Assembly (NCBI GenBank): GCA_021809105.1
Contig: JAKBAM010000019.1
Span: forward strand, 1-44,001
Direction of reading: 5' to 3'
Length of the DNA: 44,001 nucleotides
From: Actinomycetes bacterium
Lineage (GTDB): Bacteria; Actinomycetota; Acidimicrobiia; Acidimicrobiales; Palsa-688
Shown: positions 33,376 through 41,707 of the stretch, piece after piece
Layout of the letters: each line of letters starts with the position of its first letter
Position numbering within the stretch: the stretch's first letter is position 1
The notes under the pieces: generated by a model
Seen by the model: only the letters and a program-made list of their open reading frames with translations
The model's database searches: none
Told to the model about the DNA's origin: nothing
Program-made: the position numbers and the translations under genes

Positions 33376-33391
33376 CGCTTGCGGGCCTTCG

Positions 33392-33431
33392 GGTGGCAGT
33401 TGGATACCGCATGCGTCATCCAACTGCCACC
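33392..33431. terminator. Bidirectional hairpin between convergent genes
   Basis: A perfect 14-bp inverted repeat: GGTGGCAGTTGGAT at 33392-33405 and ATCCAACTGCCACC at 33418-33431, with a 12-nt loop. It sits 17 bp after the trypsin-fold gene stop and 53 bp beyond the PBP gene stop, so it can terminate both transcripts. There is no U-tract. Confidence 0.8.
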
Positions 33432-33483
33432 TGAACCGCCGGCGGCCGGCAGCGGGCAAACGCCGGCAGTGGGCAACCGGGCG

Positions 33484-35850
33484 CTACCCGCCGGAGCGCC
33501 GGTTGCCCCGAGTCGCCGGCGGTGTGGCGACGGGCACCGTGGTGGTGTCCGAGGGAGGCGGTGCGGGGGTCGTGGTCGTCGTGGTCGAGGCCGGCGGGAC
33601 CGTGGTGGGGACGGGGACTGCCGGGATCGGCGCTACCGCCAGGGGGGCCGCGGGCTCGACGACGTACGGGCCTCCGGTGGGGACGGCCTGAGGGTAGCTG
33701 GGGGCACCGGCTCGGATCTTCGGCTTTTGAGGGGCGCCGGCGGCTCCTAGCGCTCCGGCGACGATGGGGGTGACGATCGGTGCCGGCTGGTTGAAAGGGG
33801 TGATCGGGACGTTGGCCAGCGCTTGTGTCATGAACGACTGCCAGGTGGCCGCCGGCCACGTCGCGCCCACCACTGGGTAGACGCCCTTGACGACGCCGAG
33901 AGGAGCGCTCGAGTTGTCGTCGCGGCCCATCCACACCGATGTCGAAAGTGTCGGCGTGTAGCCGGTGAACCAGGCGTTGGTCTCGTTGTTGGTGGTACCG
34001 GTCTTGCCCGCTGCCGGCCGGTTGAGCCCGTGGCCGTAGGCCGTGCCTCCGGGCTGCAACACGCCCTGCAGGACGTTGGTGACGTTGTCGGCGACGTTGG
34101 ACGGCATCACTGTGGTCGTCTTCGGCGGGTGTGAGATGTTGTTGAGGAGGACCTTGCCGTTGGCGTTGACGATCTCAAGGATCGGCGTGGGCGCGGCCTT
34201 CTGGCCGTGGTCGGCGAACACGCCGTAGGCCGACGCCATGTCCAGCGGGGCTACGTCCTGCTCGCCGAGCGCGTAGGTCTGGCAGAAGGGGAATTTGGCC
34301 GTCGAGAAGAACGCCGAGTCGACCCCGAGCGCCTTGGCGGTGTTGGCGACGTTGGCGCAGCCGACCTGTGGAGCCAGTTGGGCATAGACGGTGTTGACCG
34401 AGGCGGCCATGGCGGTGGCCAGGGTGATGGACCCTCCGCTCCCCACTACGTCGTTGCGCACTTGGCAGTCAGAGGATGGGTGCCCCGGTGCCACGGTGCA
34501 ACCAGGTATGGGCAGGATGTACGGGGCGCTGTAGAGGGCGGTGGGTTGGATCCCCTGCTCGAAGGCGGTCGCCAGCACGAAGGGCTTCCAGGACGAGCCC
34601 GGCTGGTGTCCCGGGCTCCCCGCGTTGTCTATCGAGTTGCCGTTCCAGCATGTGGCTCCCGGGCTGGCCCCGGCCTTTTGGGCGGCGGTGATCAGGGGAA
34701 TGTTGTCGCAGGCGCTGATGGCCAGGTTGTCGAGGCGGTACGGGGATCCCGCCACCCCGAAGTTGCGACCGCCGACGAGGGCCTCCACGAAGCCCGTCTG
34801 GGGCTCTACCGAGGCGAGCGCCATGTCCACGTACGGGTTGGTGCCGGCGAGCGTGTAGCCGACCGAGGCGATCGCCTCGTCCTCGAGCTTGGGATCGAGG
34901 GTGGTCTGGATGCGCAAGCCACCCGAATAGATCTGTTGAAGGGTGTAACCGTTGGCCAACAGCCACCGCTGCACGTAGTCGACGAAGACCGGGTATTTGC
35001 TGGGGGGCGGGGTCGGGGCGTACACCACGGTGGAGCCTGCTGGCGGCGGCGAGCCGTTGGCCGGCGCAGCGGCAAGGTGCTCGCCCATGGCGGCGCCGTA
35101 CTGGGGCTGGGTGAGGTAGCCCTGCTGGAGCATCTTGCCCAGCACCAGTTGGCGGAACTGCTCCGCGACCGCGATGTTGGCGGTCGGGGCGCGGTAGGAG
35201 GGCGCCGGGATCAGACCGGCCAGGGTGGCGGCCTGAGACGCGTCGAGCTGGGAGACCGGTACGTGGAAGTAGGACTCCGCTGCGGCCCCCACCCCGTAGT
35301 TGCCATCCCCGAAGTACACGATTGTCAGGTAGCGGTAGAGAATCTCGTCCTTGCTGGCCTGGCGGGCGAGCTGGCTGGCCAGGATGGCTTCGCGCACCTT
35401 GCGCACCAGGGTGCGCTGAGCGCCGACGTAGGCCAACTTCACGTACTGCTGGGTGATCGTCGAACCGCCCTGGACGGCTCGCCCGTTGCGGATGTCGGCC
35501 ACGAGTGCTCGCAGGGTTCCTCGCAGGTCGATGCCCCCGTGGTGGTAGAAGCTGCGGTCCTCGTCGGAGATCACCGCCTCTTTCAACACGGCGGGGATCT
35601 GGGCCTCGGTGACGGGGATGTTCTGGTCGGACCTCTGGAACGTGGCGATGACCCCGCCGTAGCGGTCGTAGACGATCGTCGGCTCGGCCAGCGCCCGGCT
35701 CTGGGGGATCGGGATGGTGGCGGGGAGCGGCAGGAGGATCAGGCCGGCCAGCACTGTCGCCGCGATCGTCGCAGGGGCCCCGACGAAGGTGACCAACGCC
35801 ATGAACACCGAGGAGAAGACGATCCTGATCACTCGCCGGAGTAGCCGCAT
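33484..35850 (-). CDS. Class A penicillin-binding protein (bifunctional transglycosylase/transpeptidase)
   Basis: A 788-residue cell-wall polymerase. An N-terminal membrane helix (VFMALVTFVGAPATIAATVL) is followed by a GT51 glycosyltransferase domain with EDRSFYHHGGIDLRGTLRAL and QGGSTITQQYVKLAYVG. The transpeptidase domain has PGSSWKPFVLATAFEQG (the SxxK serine), AASVNTVYAQL (SxN) and GKTGTTNNETNAWFTG (KTG). The last 90 residues are a Pro/Thr-rich tail (VVEPAAPLAVAPIPAVPVPT, and a TTTTT run) that probably spans the wall. It resembles mycobacterial PonA proteins, and the nearby WhiB and ArsA genes suggest the PonA2 locus. It starts at ATG 35850, divergent from nothing, 55 bp after the Rieske gene, and may be cotranscribed with it. 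Confidence 0.95.
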   Translation of the reverse strand: MRLLRRVIRIVFSSVFMALVTFVGAPATIAATVLAGLILLPLPATIPIPQSRALAEPTIVYDRYGGVIATFQRSDQNIPVTEAQIPAVLKEAVISDEDRSFYHHGGIDLRGTLRALVADIRNGRAVQGGSTITQQYVKLAYVGAQRTLVRKVREAILASQLARQASKDEILYRYLTIVYFGDGNYGVGAAAESYFHVPVSQLDASQAATLAGLIPAPSYRAPTANIAVAEQFRQLVLGKMLQQGYLTQPQYGAAMGEHLAAAPANGSPPPAGSTVVYAPTPPPSKYPVFVDYVQRWLLANGYTLQQIYSGGLRIQTTLDPKLEDEAIASVGYTLAGTNPYVDMALASVEPQTGFVEALVGGRNFGVAGSPYRLDNLAISACDNIPLITAAQKAGASPGATCWNGNSIDNAGSPGHQPGSSWKPFVLATAFEQGIQPTALYSAPYILPIPGCTVAPGHPSSDCQVRNDVVGSGGSITLATAMAASVNTVYAQLAPQVGCANVANTAKALGVDSAFFSTAKFPFCQTYALGEQDVAPLDMASAYGVFADHGQKAAPTPILEIVNANGKVLLNNISHPPKTTTVMPSNVADNVTNVLQGVLQPGGTAYGHGLNRPAAGKTGTTNNETNAWFTGYTPTLSTSVWMGRDDNSSAPLGVVKGVYPVVGATWPAATWQSFMTQALANVPITPFNQPAPIVTPIVAGALGAAGAPQKPKIRAGAPSYPQAVPTGGPYVVEPAAPLAVAPIPAVPVPTTVPPASTTTTTTPAPPPSDTTTVPVATPPATRGNRRSGG

Positions 35851-35905
35851 CCCGTGCAGCAGCTTCGCGCGAAGTCCCTCGCGCGGACGGTCACCGGAAC
35901 CGGCT

Positions 35906-36253
35906 TCAACCTTCGTCCGGTAGTGCCACCCACACCTGGCCGTCCTCCACCCGGACCGGATAGCTCCGCAGACCCCGGCGGTGGCCGAAAGCGGTGAGCT
36001 GGTCGCCCGTCGCCAGGTCGTAGCGCCACCCGTGCCAGGGGCAGGTGACAGAGTTGCCTGACACGAACCCGTCGTCTAGGGGTGCCCCGGTGTGCCGGCA
36101 CACGTTGTCGACGGCCCGCAGGCCCTGCGCCGTTCGGAAGACGGCGATGTACACGCCGGCTACCGTCACCGGCCAACCCCGCTGGGCCGGCACGTCGGCC
36201 TCCCGGCATGCTGCATGCCAGCTCACGGTTGGAGCAAGGGGACCGACATGCAC
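35906..36253 (-). CDS. Rieske [2Fe-2S] ferredoxin-like protein
   Basis: A 115-residue single-domain Rieske protein starting at GTG 36253. The cluster ligands are seen in DNVCRHTGAPLDDG (Cys-x-His) and VTCPWHGWRYDLATG (Cys-x-x-His), two each. The surrounding HGWRYDLxTG and YPVRVEDGQVWVAL are typical of soluble ferredoxins of the dioxygenase/nitrite reductase small-subunit type. No oxygenase is adjacent, so its electron partner is unknown. It is divergent from selA, separated by 83 bp, and precedes the PBP gene. Confidence 0.92.
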   Translation of the reverse strand: MHVGPLAPTVSWHAACREADVPAQRGWPVTVAGVYIAVFRTAQGLRAVDNVCRHTGAPLDDGFVSGNSVTCPWHGWRYDLATGDQLTAFGHRRGLRSYPVRVEDGQVWVALPDEG

Positions 36254-36336
36254 TATTCGTAACAGGATCCGGGCTGCGATCGCCCAATCGCGGGTCCGGC
36301 GAGCCGAGCGGCGACTGTTGTCCGTACCATCAGTTC

Positions 36337-37605
36337 ATGCGCCCACCGTCGGTCGACGCCCTGGCCCGCAGCCTCTCCGATCTCGGCCTGCCCCACCCCC
36401 TGCTGGTGGACGCGGCCCGGCTCGCCATCGCGGCCGGTGACCCGGGCTCGGCCCGGGGGCGGGCTGGGATCCTGGCGGCCACACTGCTGCGCCCGGTGAT
36501 CAATGCCACCGGCATCCTGCTCCATACCAACCTGGGCCGCGCGCCGGCCGGTCCTTTCCCCACCCCTTCCGCAGCCCGCTACGCAAACGTCGAGCTCGAT
36601 CTGGCCACCGGCGGGCGCGGCTCGCGCGATCGGCACGCGGCGGGACTGCTCGCCAGGGCTGCAGGCGCCGAGGCGGCGATCGCCGTCAACAACGGAGCGG
36701 CCGCCATCCTCCTGGTCCTCACCGCTCTCGGCGCCGGCCGCGAGGTGGTGGTCAGCCGCGGGGAGCTGGTCGAGATCGGTGGCGGCTTTCGCATCCCGGA
36801 GGTGATGGCGTCATCGGGCGCCTCTATGGTCGAGGTCGGCACCACCAACCGGACCCGCCTGGACGACTACCGCCGCGCCCTGGGCGACCGCACGGCCGCT
36901 TGCCTGAAGGTCCACCCTTCCAACTACCGGATCGTCGGCTTCACCGAGGAGGTCACTGTCCAAGAGCTGGCCGAGCTGGGGCCGCCGGTGATCGCCGACC
37001 TGGGCTCGGGCCTGCTCGACGCCTCCACTCCTTGGCTAGGTGGCCCGCAGCGGTGGTTGGCCGGCGAGCCGGCCGTCCGCCAGACCCTCGCGGAGGGAGC
37101 GGCCCTGGTCACCTTCTCCGGTGACAAGCTGCTCGGCGGCCCACAGGCTGGCATCATCGCCGGGCGGGCGGACCTGGTGGCCCGCTGTGCTCGCCACCCG
37201 CTGGCGCGAGCCCTGCGACCGGGCGGCCTCATCCTCCTCCACCTCCAGCACACCGCCCTCGCCTACCTGAGGGGCGAAGCGGCTGGCCTGCCCCTCTGGG
37301 CGATGGCGACGCGGACCGTGGCATCGCTGCGCTCGCGGGCGGCGGCGCTCGGTGCCGGCGGGGTCGTCGACCTGGCCGGGGCTTTCGGGGGCGGATCGCA
37401 GCCCGGCCGGGAGCTCCCTTCGGCCGGGGTGGCCCTGGCAGGAGATCACGCCGCCGCGCTGCGGGCCTGGGACCCCCCGATCGTGGCCAGGGTCAGCGGC
37501 GGGGCCACCTTGCTGGACCTGCGCACCGTCGATCCATCGGACGACGAAGTGGTGGGCAAAGCGCTCGCATCGTGCTCCCCCGGGCTCCCGGCGCTCCCGG
37601 TCTAG
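36337..37605 (+). CDS. selA: L-seryl-tRNA(Sec) selenium transferase
   Basis: A 422-residue PLP enzyme that converts seryl-tRNA(Sec) to selenocysteyl-tRNA(Sec) using selenophosphate. Recognisable parts are RPVINATGILLHTNLGRAP, LATGGRGSRDRH, VNNGAAAILLVLTALGAGRE, SRGELVEIGGGFRIPEVMAS, VGTTNRTRLDDYRRA and VTFSGDKLLGGPQAGII, in which Lys264 binds PLP. ATG 36337 gives the normal N-terminus; an open frame upstream is not used. SelB begins 2 bp after the stop, so the two are one operon. selD and the tRNA(Sec) gene are not in the window. Confidence 0.96.
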   Translation: MRPPSVDALARSLSDLGLPHPLLVDAARLAIAAGDPGSARGRAGILAATLLRPVINATGILLHTNLGRAPAGPFPTPSAARYANVELDLATGGRGSRDRHAAGLLARAAGAEAAIAVNNGAAAILLVLTALGAGREVVVSRGELVEIGGGFRIPEVMASSGASMVEVGTTNRTRLDDYRRALGDRTAACLKVHPSNYRIVGFTEEVTVQELAELGPPVIADLGSGLLDASTPWLGGPQRWLAGEPAVRQTLAEGAALVTFSGDKLLGGPQAGIIAGRADLVARCARHPLARALRPGGLILLHLQHTALAYLRGEAAGLPLWAMATRTVASLRSRAAALGAGGVVDLAGAFGGGSQPGRELPSAGVALAGDHAAALRAWDPPIVARVSGGATLLDLRTVDPSDDEVVGKALASCSPGLPALPV

Positions 37606-37607
37606 GC

Positions 37608-39398
37608 GTGCATATCGTCGCTACCGCCGGTCATGTCGACCACGGAAAGAGCTCGCTTGTCCTGGCGCTGACGGGGACCGACCCCGACCGGTGGGCCGAG
37701 GAGAAGTCCCGGGGCCTCACCATCGACCTGGGGTTCGCCCACGGCACCATCGGCCGCCACGACGTCTCGTGGGTCGATGTACCCGGCCATGTGCGCTTCA
37801 TCCGCAACATGCTCGCCGGAGTAGGCGCTGTCGATGTAGCGGTGCTCGTGGTGGCGGCGACGGAGGGCTGGAAGCCCCAGTCGGAGGAGCATCTCCGGAT
37901 CCTCGACCTGCTCGGCCTGCGGGCCGGGGTCGTGGCTCTCACCAAAGCCGACCTGGTCGACGAGCGGCGGCTGGCAGCCGTGAACGCCGACGTCGCAGGC
38001 CGCCTGCGGGGCACCGGGCTGGACGGGGCGCCGGTAGTGGCCGTCGACAGCCTGTCGCGCCGCGGGCTTCCCGCTCTGACCGTAGCCCTGGAAGGCGTGC
38101 TCGACCGGGCCCCGACGGCGGCTGACCGGGGGAGGCCCCGGGTGTGGGTTGACCGGTCGTTCTCGGCTCGGGGAGCCGGGACGGTCGTGACCGGCACCCT
38201 TTCCGGCGGCGCAGTGGCCGCCGGCGACCCTCTCACGCTGGTCCGCGCCTCCGGCCCCCTGGGCGTCCGGGTGCGGGGCCTGCAGGTCCACGGCCAGGCG
38301 GTGGAGGTCGTGGGGCCCGGCCACCGGGTGGCGGTCAACCTCGCTGGCGTGGCCCGCACCGGCGTAGGCCGCGGGGACGCCTTGGTGCGCGACGGCCAGT
38401 GGGCGCCGACCCGTACTGCCGATGCCACCCTCTCCGTGCTGGCCGCCCTCGACCACCCCGTGTCGCGCCGGGGAGCGTGGGAGGTCTTCGCCGGCACGGG
38501 CGCCATCACCGCCTCGGTTCGCATCCTCGGACCCGACGTCATCCGACCCGGACAGTCCGGAATGGTCCGACTCCATCTGGCCACCGCCGTCCCGTGGCTG
38601 CCGGGCGACCGCTACGTGCTGAGAGAGCACGGCCGGGGCGAGACGGTCGGCGGCGGCCAGATCCTCGACGTCGATCCGGTGCTCCCGGCGGCCCGAGCCG
38701 CCCCCGACGGGACCGTAGCGCGCATCGTGGAAGAACGAGGTTGGGTCGATGCCGACCTCCTGGAGCGCCTGACCGGCGAGGCCGTCGCTCCCACCGTGGG
38801 CCGCTGGGTCGTCGGGCGCAGCGCCTTGGCCGAGGCGGTGGCCGACCTGCGCTCGGCTTTGGAGCACGCCGGGCCGTACGGCCTGGAGCTGGCGACCCTC
38901 TCCGAGGAGCGACGGGTCCTGGCCGAGCGCACGGAGGGCATCGAGGTACGAGGCGGCTGGGCAGTGCTCGCCAGCGTGCCGGAGGGCGCCCCCACTCCTG
39001 ATCCGCTCACGGCGACGCACCCGTGGCTGGAGGCGCTGGATGCCGCCCCGTGGTCGCCGCCATCACCGGCCGACTATCAGGTCCCACGGCCGCTCCTGCG
39101 CCAGTTGGTCCAAGCGGGCGCGGTGGTGGAACGAGACGGCGTGTGGTGGTCAGCCGCGGCGGTCGCAGCCGCGGCCTCAACATTGGGCCTCCTTCTGGAG
39201 CGCAACCCGCAGGGTGTGACCGTGGCGGCGGTTCGCGACGCGCTGGGCACCTCCCGCAGGCATGTGATGCCGCTGCTCGCCCACTTCGACGCCACTGGGG
39301 TGACCCGCCGGCGCGGTGATCTGAGGATCAGGGGGCCCCGTCTGCCCGCTGCCCCCTCGGATCCGCCTCCTCCCCCCGAGCGGCGCGCGCCGCACTGA
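37608..39398 (+). CDS. selB: Selenocysteine-specific elongation factor
   Basis: A 596-residue translational GTPase that delivers Sec-tRNA to UGA codons marked by a SECIS hairpin. The GTPase domain shows G1 ATAGHVDHGKSSLVLALTG, G3 VDVPGHVRF, and G4 ALTKADLVDE, followed by beta-barrel domains II and III (FSARGAGTVVTGTLSGGAVA). The C-terminal winged helices that bind SECIS lie at about 390-580, with LLLERNPQGVTVAAVRDAL and FDATGVTRRRGDLR. GTG 37608 is preferred because it opens directly into the G1 strand. The last 71 bp overlap the convergent hydrolase gene. The presence of SelA and SelB predicts a selenoprotein such as formate dehydrogenase elsewhere. Confidence 0.96.
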   Translation: MHIVATAGHVDHGKSSLVLALTGTDPDRWAEEKSRGLTIDLGFAHGTIGRHDVSWVDVPGHVRFIRNMLAGVGAVDVAVLVVAATEGWKPQSEEHLRILDLLGLRAGVVALTKADLVDERRLAAVNADVAGRLRGTGLDGAPVVAVDSLSRRGLPALTVALEGVLDRAPTAADRGRPRVWVDRSFSARGAGTVVTGTLSGGAVAAGDPLTLVRASGPLGVRVRGLQVHGQAVEVVGPGHRVAVNLAGVARTGVGRGDALVRDGQWAPTRTADATLSVLAALDHPVSRRGAWEVFAGTGAITASVRILGPDVIRPGQSGMVRLHLATAVPWLPGDRYVLREHGRGETVGGGQILDVDPVLPAARAAPDGTVARIVEERGWVDADLLERLTGEAVAPTVGRWVVGRSALAEAVADLRSALEHAGPYGLELATLSEERRVLAERTEGIEVRGGWAVLASVPEGAPTPDPLTATHPWLEALDAAPWSPPSPADYQVPRPLLRQLVQAGAVVERDGVWWSAAAVAAAASTLGLLLERNPQGVTVAAVRDALGTSRRHVMPLLAHFDATGVTRRRGDLRIRGPRLPAAPSDPPPPPERRAPH

Positions 39399-40227
39399 GC
39401 GAGTCGCGCATCACCTCGGCGAAGGCATCGGGGTCCGCCAGGAGCCACGAGTGGCTGCCGGGCACCACCTCGCCCGTCGAACCGATGGCGGCGCAGAGCG
39501 CCTCGAAGCTGGCCCTCGGGATCACCGTGTCCTTGTCACCCCAGAGCGCCACGACAGGGGTGCGCCGGACTTTCAGATCCAGTAGCTCGGAGGTGAGGTC
39601 GGCCTGGCGGGCCAGCTGCCCGGCGCGCCACAGCGCCAGTGGGTTGCAGAGCAAGTTGGGGAGGGCGTCCTCGAGCATCGCCTGGACCATCCCGAGCGCG
39701 CCGCGAATCGGGAACAGGTCGCCAGGAAAGTGCAGCCACCAGTCCCAGAGTGGGCGCTCCGCCATCGACCTCACCTTGCTGCCGGCATTTACCCAGGTGG
39801 CCCCCCCGACGGAGCTCACCAGCGCGAGGTGGCCGACCCGGTCGGGGTGGTCATGAGCCAGCTGCACGGCCACTGCACCCCCGAAGCTGTGCCCGACGGC
39901 GAACACCGGCTCGTCCACTCCCACCGCGTCGAGGAACCCGGCCACCCACCTTGCGTAGGACCCGAGCCCGAAGCCTGCCCTCGGCAGGTCGGCGCTGCCC
40001 CCGAAGCCCGGCATCGCCGGGGCGTACACGCGGCACCCCTGGAGGACAAGCCGCTTGAGGGCGCGCTTGTATGCGCGATGGCCCAACGCCCAGCCGTGCA
40101 GGAACAGCACGGGCAGCCCCTCGCCCGCCACCCCGAAGTTGGCTCTGCGCCCCTCGACCGACGTCGAATGCCACACCAGATGCTCGGCGACCTCGTCGCC
40201 TCCCCGGTCCGGCTCGGCGACGTGCAT
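39328..40227 (-). CDS. Alpha/beta hydrolase
   Basis: A 299-residue alpha/beta hydrolase. LPVLFLHGWALGHRAYKRAL carries the oxyanion HGW, FAVGHSFGGAVAVQLAHDHP holds the nucleophile Ser114, ALWGDKDTVIP the acid Asp and GSHSWLLADPDAFA the His. The triad is intact, so an esterase, lipase-like or epoxide/haloalkane hydrolase-type activity is likely, without a predictable substrate. It is convergent with selB, sharing 71 bp. A C-terminal Arg/Glu-rich tail of about 25 residues lies in the overlap. Confidence 0.9.
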   Translation of the reverse strand: MHVAEPDRGGDEVAEHLVWHSTSVEGRRANFGVAGEGLPVLFLHGWALGHRAYKRALKRLVLQGCRVYAPAMPGFGGSADLPRAGFGLGSYARWVAGFLDAVGVDEPVFAVGHSFGGAVAVQLAHDHPDRVGHLALVSSVGGATWVNAGSKVRSMAERPLWDWWLHFPGDLFPIRGALGMVQAMLEDALPNLLCNPLALWRAGQLARQADLTSELLDLKVRRTPVVALWGDKDTVIPRASFEALCAAIGSTGEVVPGSHSWLLADPDAFAEVMRDSLSAARAARGEEADPRGQRADGAP

Positions 40228-40311
40228 TTCCCGAGCGTAAGGCCCGGCACACCCGACCAGCAGTTTAAAGGCTGGGCGATCGGCGTGGTCGGCTGCCCTG
40301 GGCGTGGCCTA

Positions 40312-40572
40312 TCAGGGGGTGAGAGGCCTGCGCTCCGCCTCGTTGAGGCCGCCCCAGATGCCATGAGGCTCCCGTATCCGAAGCGCGTAGTCGAGGCAGG
40401 GCCTGCGTACCGGGCACGCCGCGCAGATCGCCTTGGCGCGCGCTTCGCGCGCTTCCCGATCATCTTTGCGCTCGAAATGCGCCGGCGGGAAGAACACCGA
40501 CGCATGCGGGCCACGGCACGACGCCTTGACCTGCCACAGATCCTCGACATGCTGAACGCTCACCGCGACCAT
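40312..40572 (-). CDS. WhiB-family Fe-S transcriptional regulator
   Basis: An 86-residue WhiB protein. The four cluster cysteines are Cys19 (KASCRGP), Cys50 and Cys53 (AICAACP) and Cys59 (RRPCLDYALR). The glycine turn GIWGGLNEAERR follows. ATG 40572 is preceded by AAGGGG, and a longer upstream frame is not needed. Divergent from the ArsA-like pair (111 bp away), in the same arrangement as whiB4 in M. tuberculosis as I recall, so it may be a WhiB4-like redox sensor. Confidence 0.95.
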   Translation of the reverse strand: MVAVSVQHVEDLWQVKASCRGPHASVFFPPAHFERKDDREAREARAKAICAACPVRRPCLDYALRIREPHGIWGGLNEAERRPLTP

Positions 40573-40683
40573 CCCCCTTATCGGTTCAGACGCTATAACC
40601 CCCGCCTCGCCCCGACAAGGGCAAGTTTGGCGCCCACCGCCTCTGACCAGGGCTTTTAATCGCTCTCGCACTAGAGGGCTGGA

Positions 40684-41697
40684 ATGGGTACGCTGCCCGG
40701 CAGAGTGGATCCGAGGGCTTTTTGCACCCAGGCCCGGGTGCTGGTCGTTGCCGGCAAGGGCGGGGTGGGCAAGACCACCGTCGCAGCCACCCTGGCCCTG
40801 GTCGCGGCCCGGGCGGGCCTGCACACCCTCCTCATCGATGTCGAGGGCACCGCAGCCCTGCCGGCCCTGTTCGGCCATTCGGGTCCTCTAGGCTACCAGG
40901 AGACTGTCCTGGCCGATGGTGGCGACCGGCCCGGTACCGGCAGGTCCGGGGCGCCGATCCGAGCCCGCAGCCTGACCCCTGACGACGCCCTCCTCGAATA
41001 CCTCGAGGACCACGGGCTGCGCCGGATCTCCCGACGGCTGACCGCAACCGGCACCCTCGATGTGATCGCCACGGCCATCCCCGGCATCAAGGATCTCCTC
41101 GTCCTCTCCAAGGTCAAATCGATCGACAAGGGCGCCACCGCCGGCGGCGACCTGGACCTGATAATCATCGACGCCCCTGCCGCCGGCCACGCGGTCACCT
41201 TCCTGGTCAGTCCCAAAGGGTTGGCTGACGCGGTCACCGTCGGGCCCATCCGGTCTCAGGCCGGCGAGGTGCTGGAGATGATCGCCGATCCGACGCGCTT
41301 CCAGGTACTGCTCGTCACCGTCCCGGAGGAGACGCCCGTCAACGAGGCCGCCGAGACAGCGTTCCTGCTCGAGGACCAGGCCGGGGTCAAGCTGGCGCCG
41401 GTAGTTGTCAACGGCGCCTGGCCCCACCTCGGCCTGGGAGGCGCCGCCCCCGCCGCCGCGTCGCTGGGCGTGCAGCTCACCGACGCCGAAGTGGCAGGCT
41501 TGGACCGAGCCGCCGAGTTCCGGCGGCATCGCCAGGATCTCCAGGCCGCCCAGGTGGAACGGCTGGCCGAGAGGCTGCCGCTGCCCCAGATGATGCTGCC
41601 CTACCTGTTCTCCACCGACTTGGGGATCCACGAGCTTCACATCCTCGCCGACGCTCTCGAGAGGCAGATCGCAGTCCTACCGACGAGCGCCTCGTGA
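40684..41697 (+). CDS. ArsA-like anion-transporting ATPase, first subunit
   Basis: A 337-residue GET3/ArsA-type ATPase with deviant Walker A VVAGKGGVGKTTVAATLALV (24-32 being GKGGVGKTT), LLIDVEGTAALPALFG, and switch II LDLIIIDAPAAGHAVTFLV. It lacks the CxC arsenite site. Together with the next gene it forms the paired ATPase typical of actinobacteria, divergent from whiB. The substrate is unknown; arsenite pumping is not supported because no ArsB is present. Confidence 0.92.
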   Translation: MGTLPGRVDPRAFCTQARVLVVAGKGGVGKTTVAATLALVAARAGLHTLLIDVEGTAALPALFGHSGPLGYQETVLADGGDRPGTGRSGAPIRARSLTPDDALLEYLEDHGLRRISRRLTATGTLDVIATAIPGIKDLLVLSKVKSIDKGATAGGDLDLIIIDAPAAGHAVTFLVSPKGLADAVTVGPIRSQAGEVLEMIADPTRFQVLLVTVPEETPVNEAAETAFLLEDQAGVKLAPVVVNGAWPHLGLGGAAPAAASLGVQLTDAEVAGLDRAAEFRRHRQDLQAAQVERLAERLPLPQMMLPYLFSTDLGIHELHILADALERQIAVLPTSAS

Positions 41698-41707
41698 CGA
41701 GGGGCTC

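Noticed and set aside
34207..35844. 545-residue plus-strand frame opposite the PBP gene
   Set aside because: It lies antisense to clear PBP motifs and has no recognisable domain.
36254..36336. tRNA(Sec) gene next to selA
   Set aside because: The gap has no cloverleaf or T-loop consensus.
36082..36336. Longer N-terminus for SelA
   Set aside because: The extension overlaps the Rieske gene on the other strand and lies outside the family N-terminus.
37602..39020. 472-residue minus-strand frame opposite selB
   Set aside because: It is antisense to a well-supported translation factor.
40573..40878. Longer N-terminus for the WhiB protein
   Set aside because: It overlaps the ArsA-like gene on the other strand, while the ATG at 40572 has a ribosome-binding site and gives the usual WhiB length.
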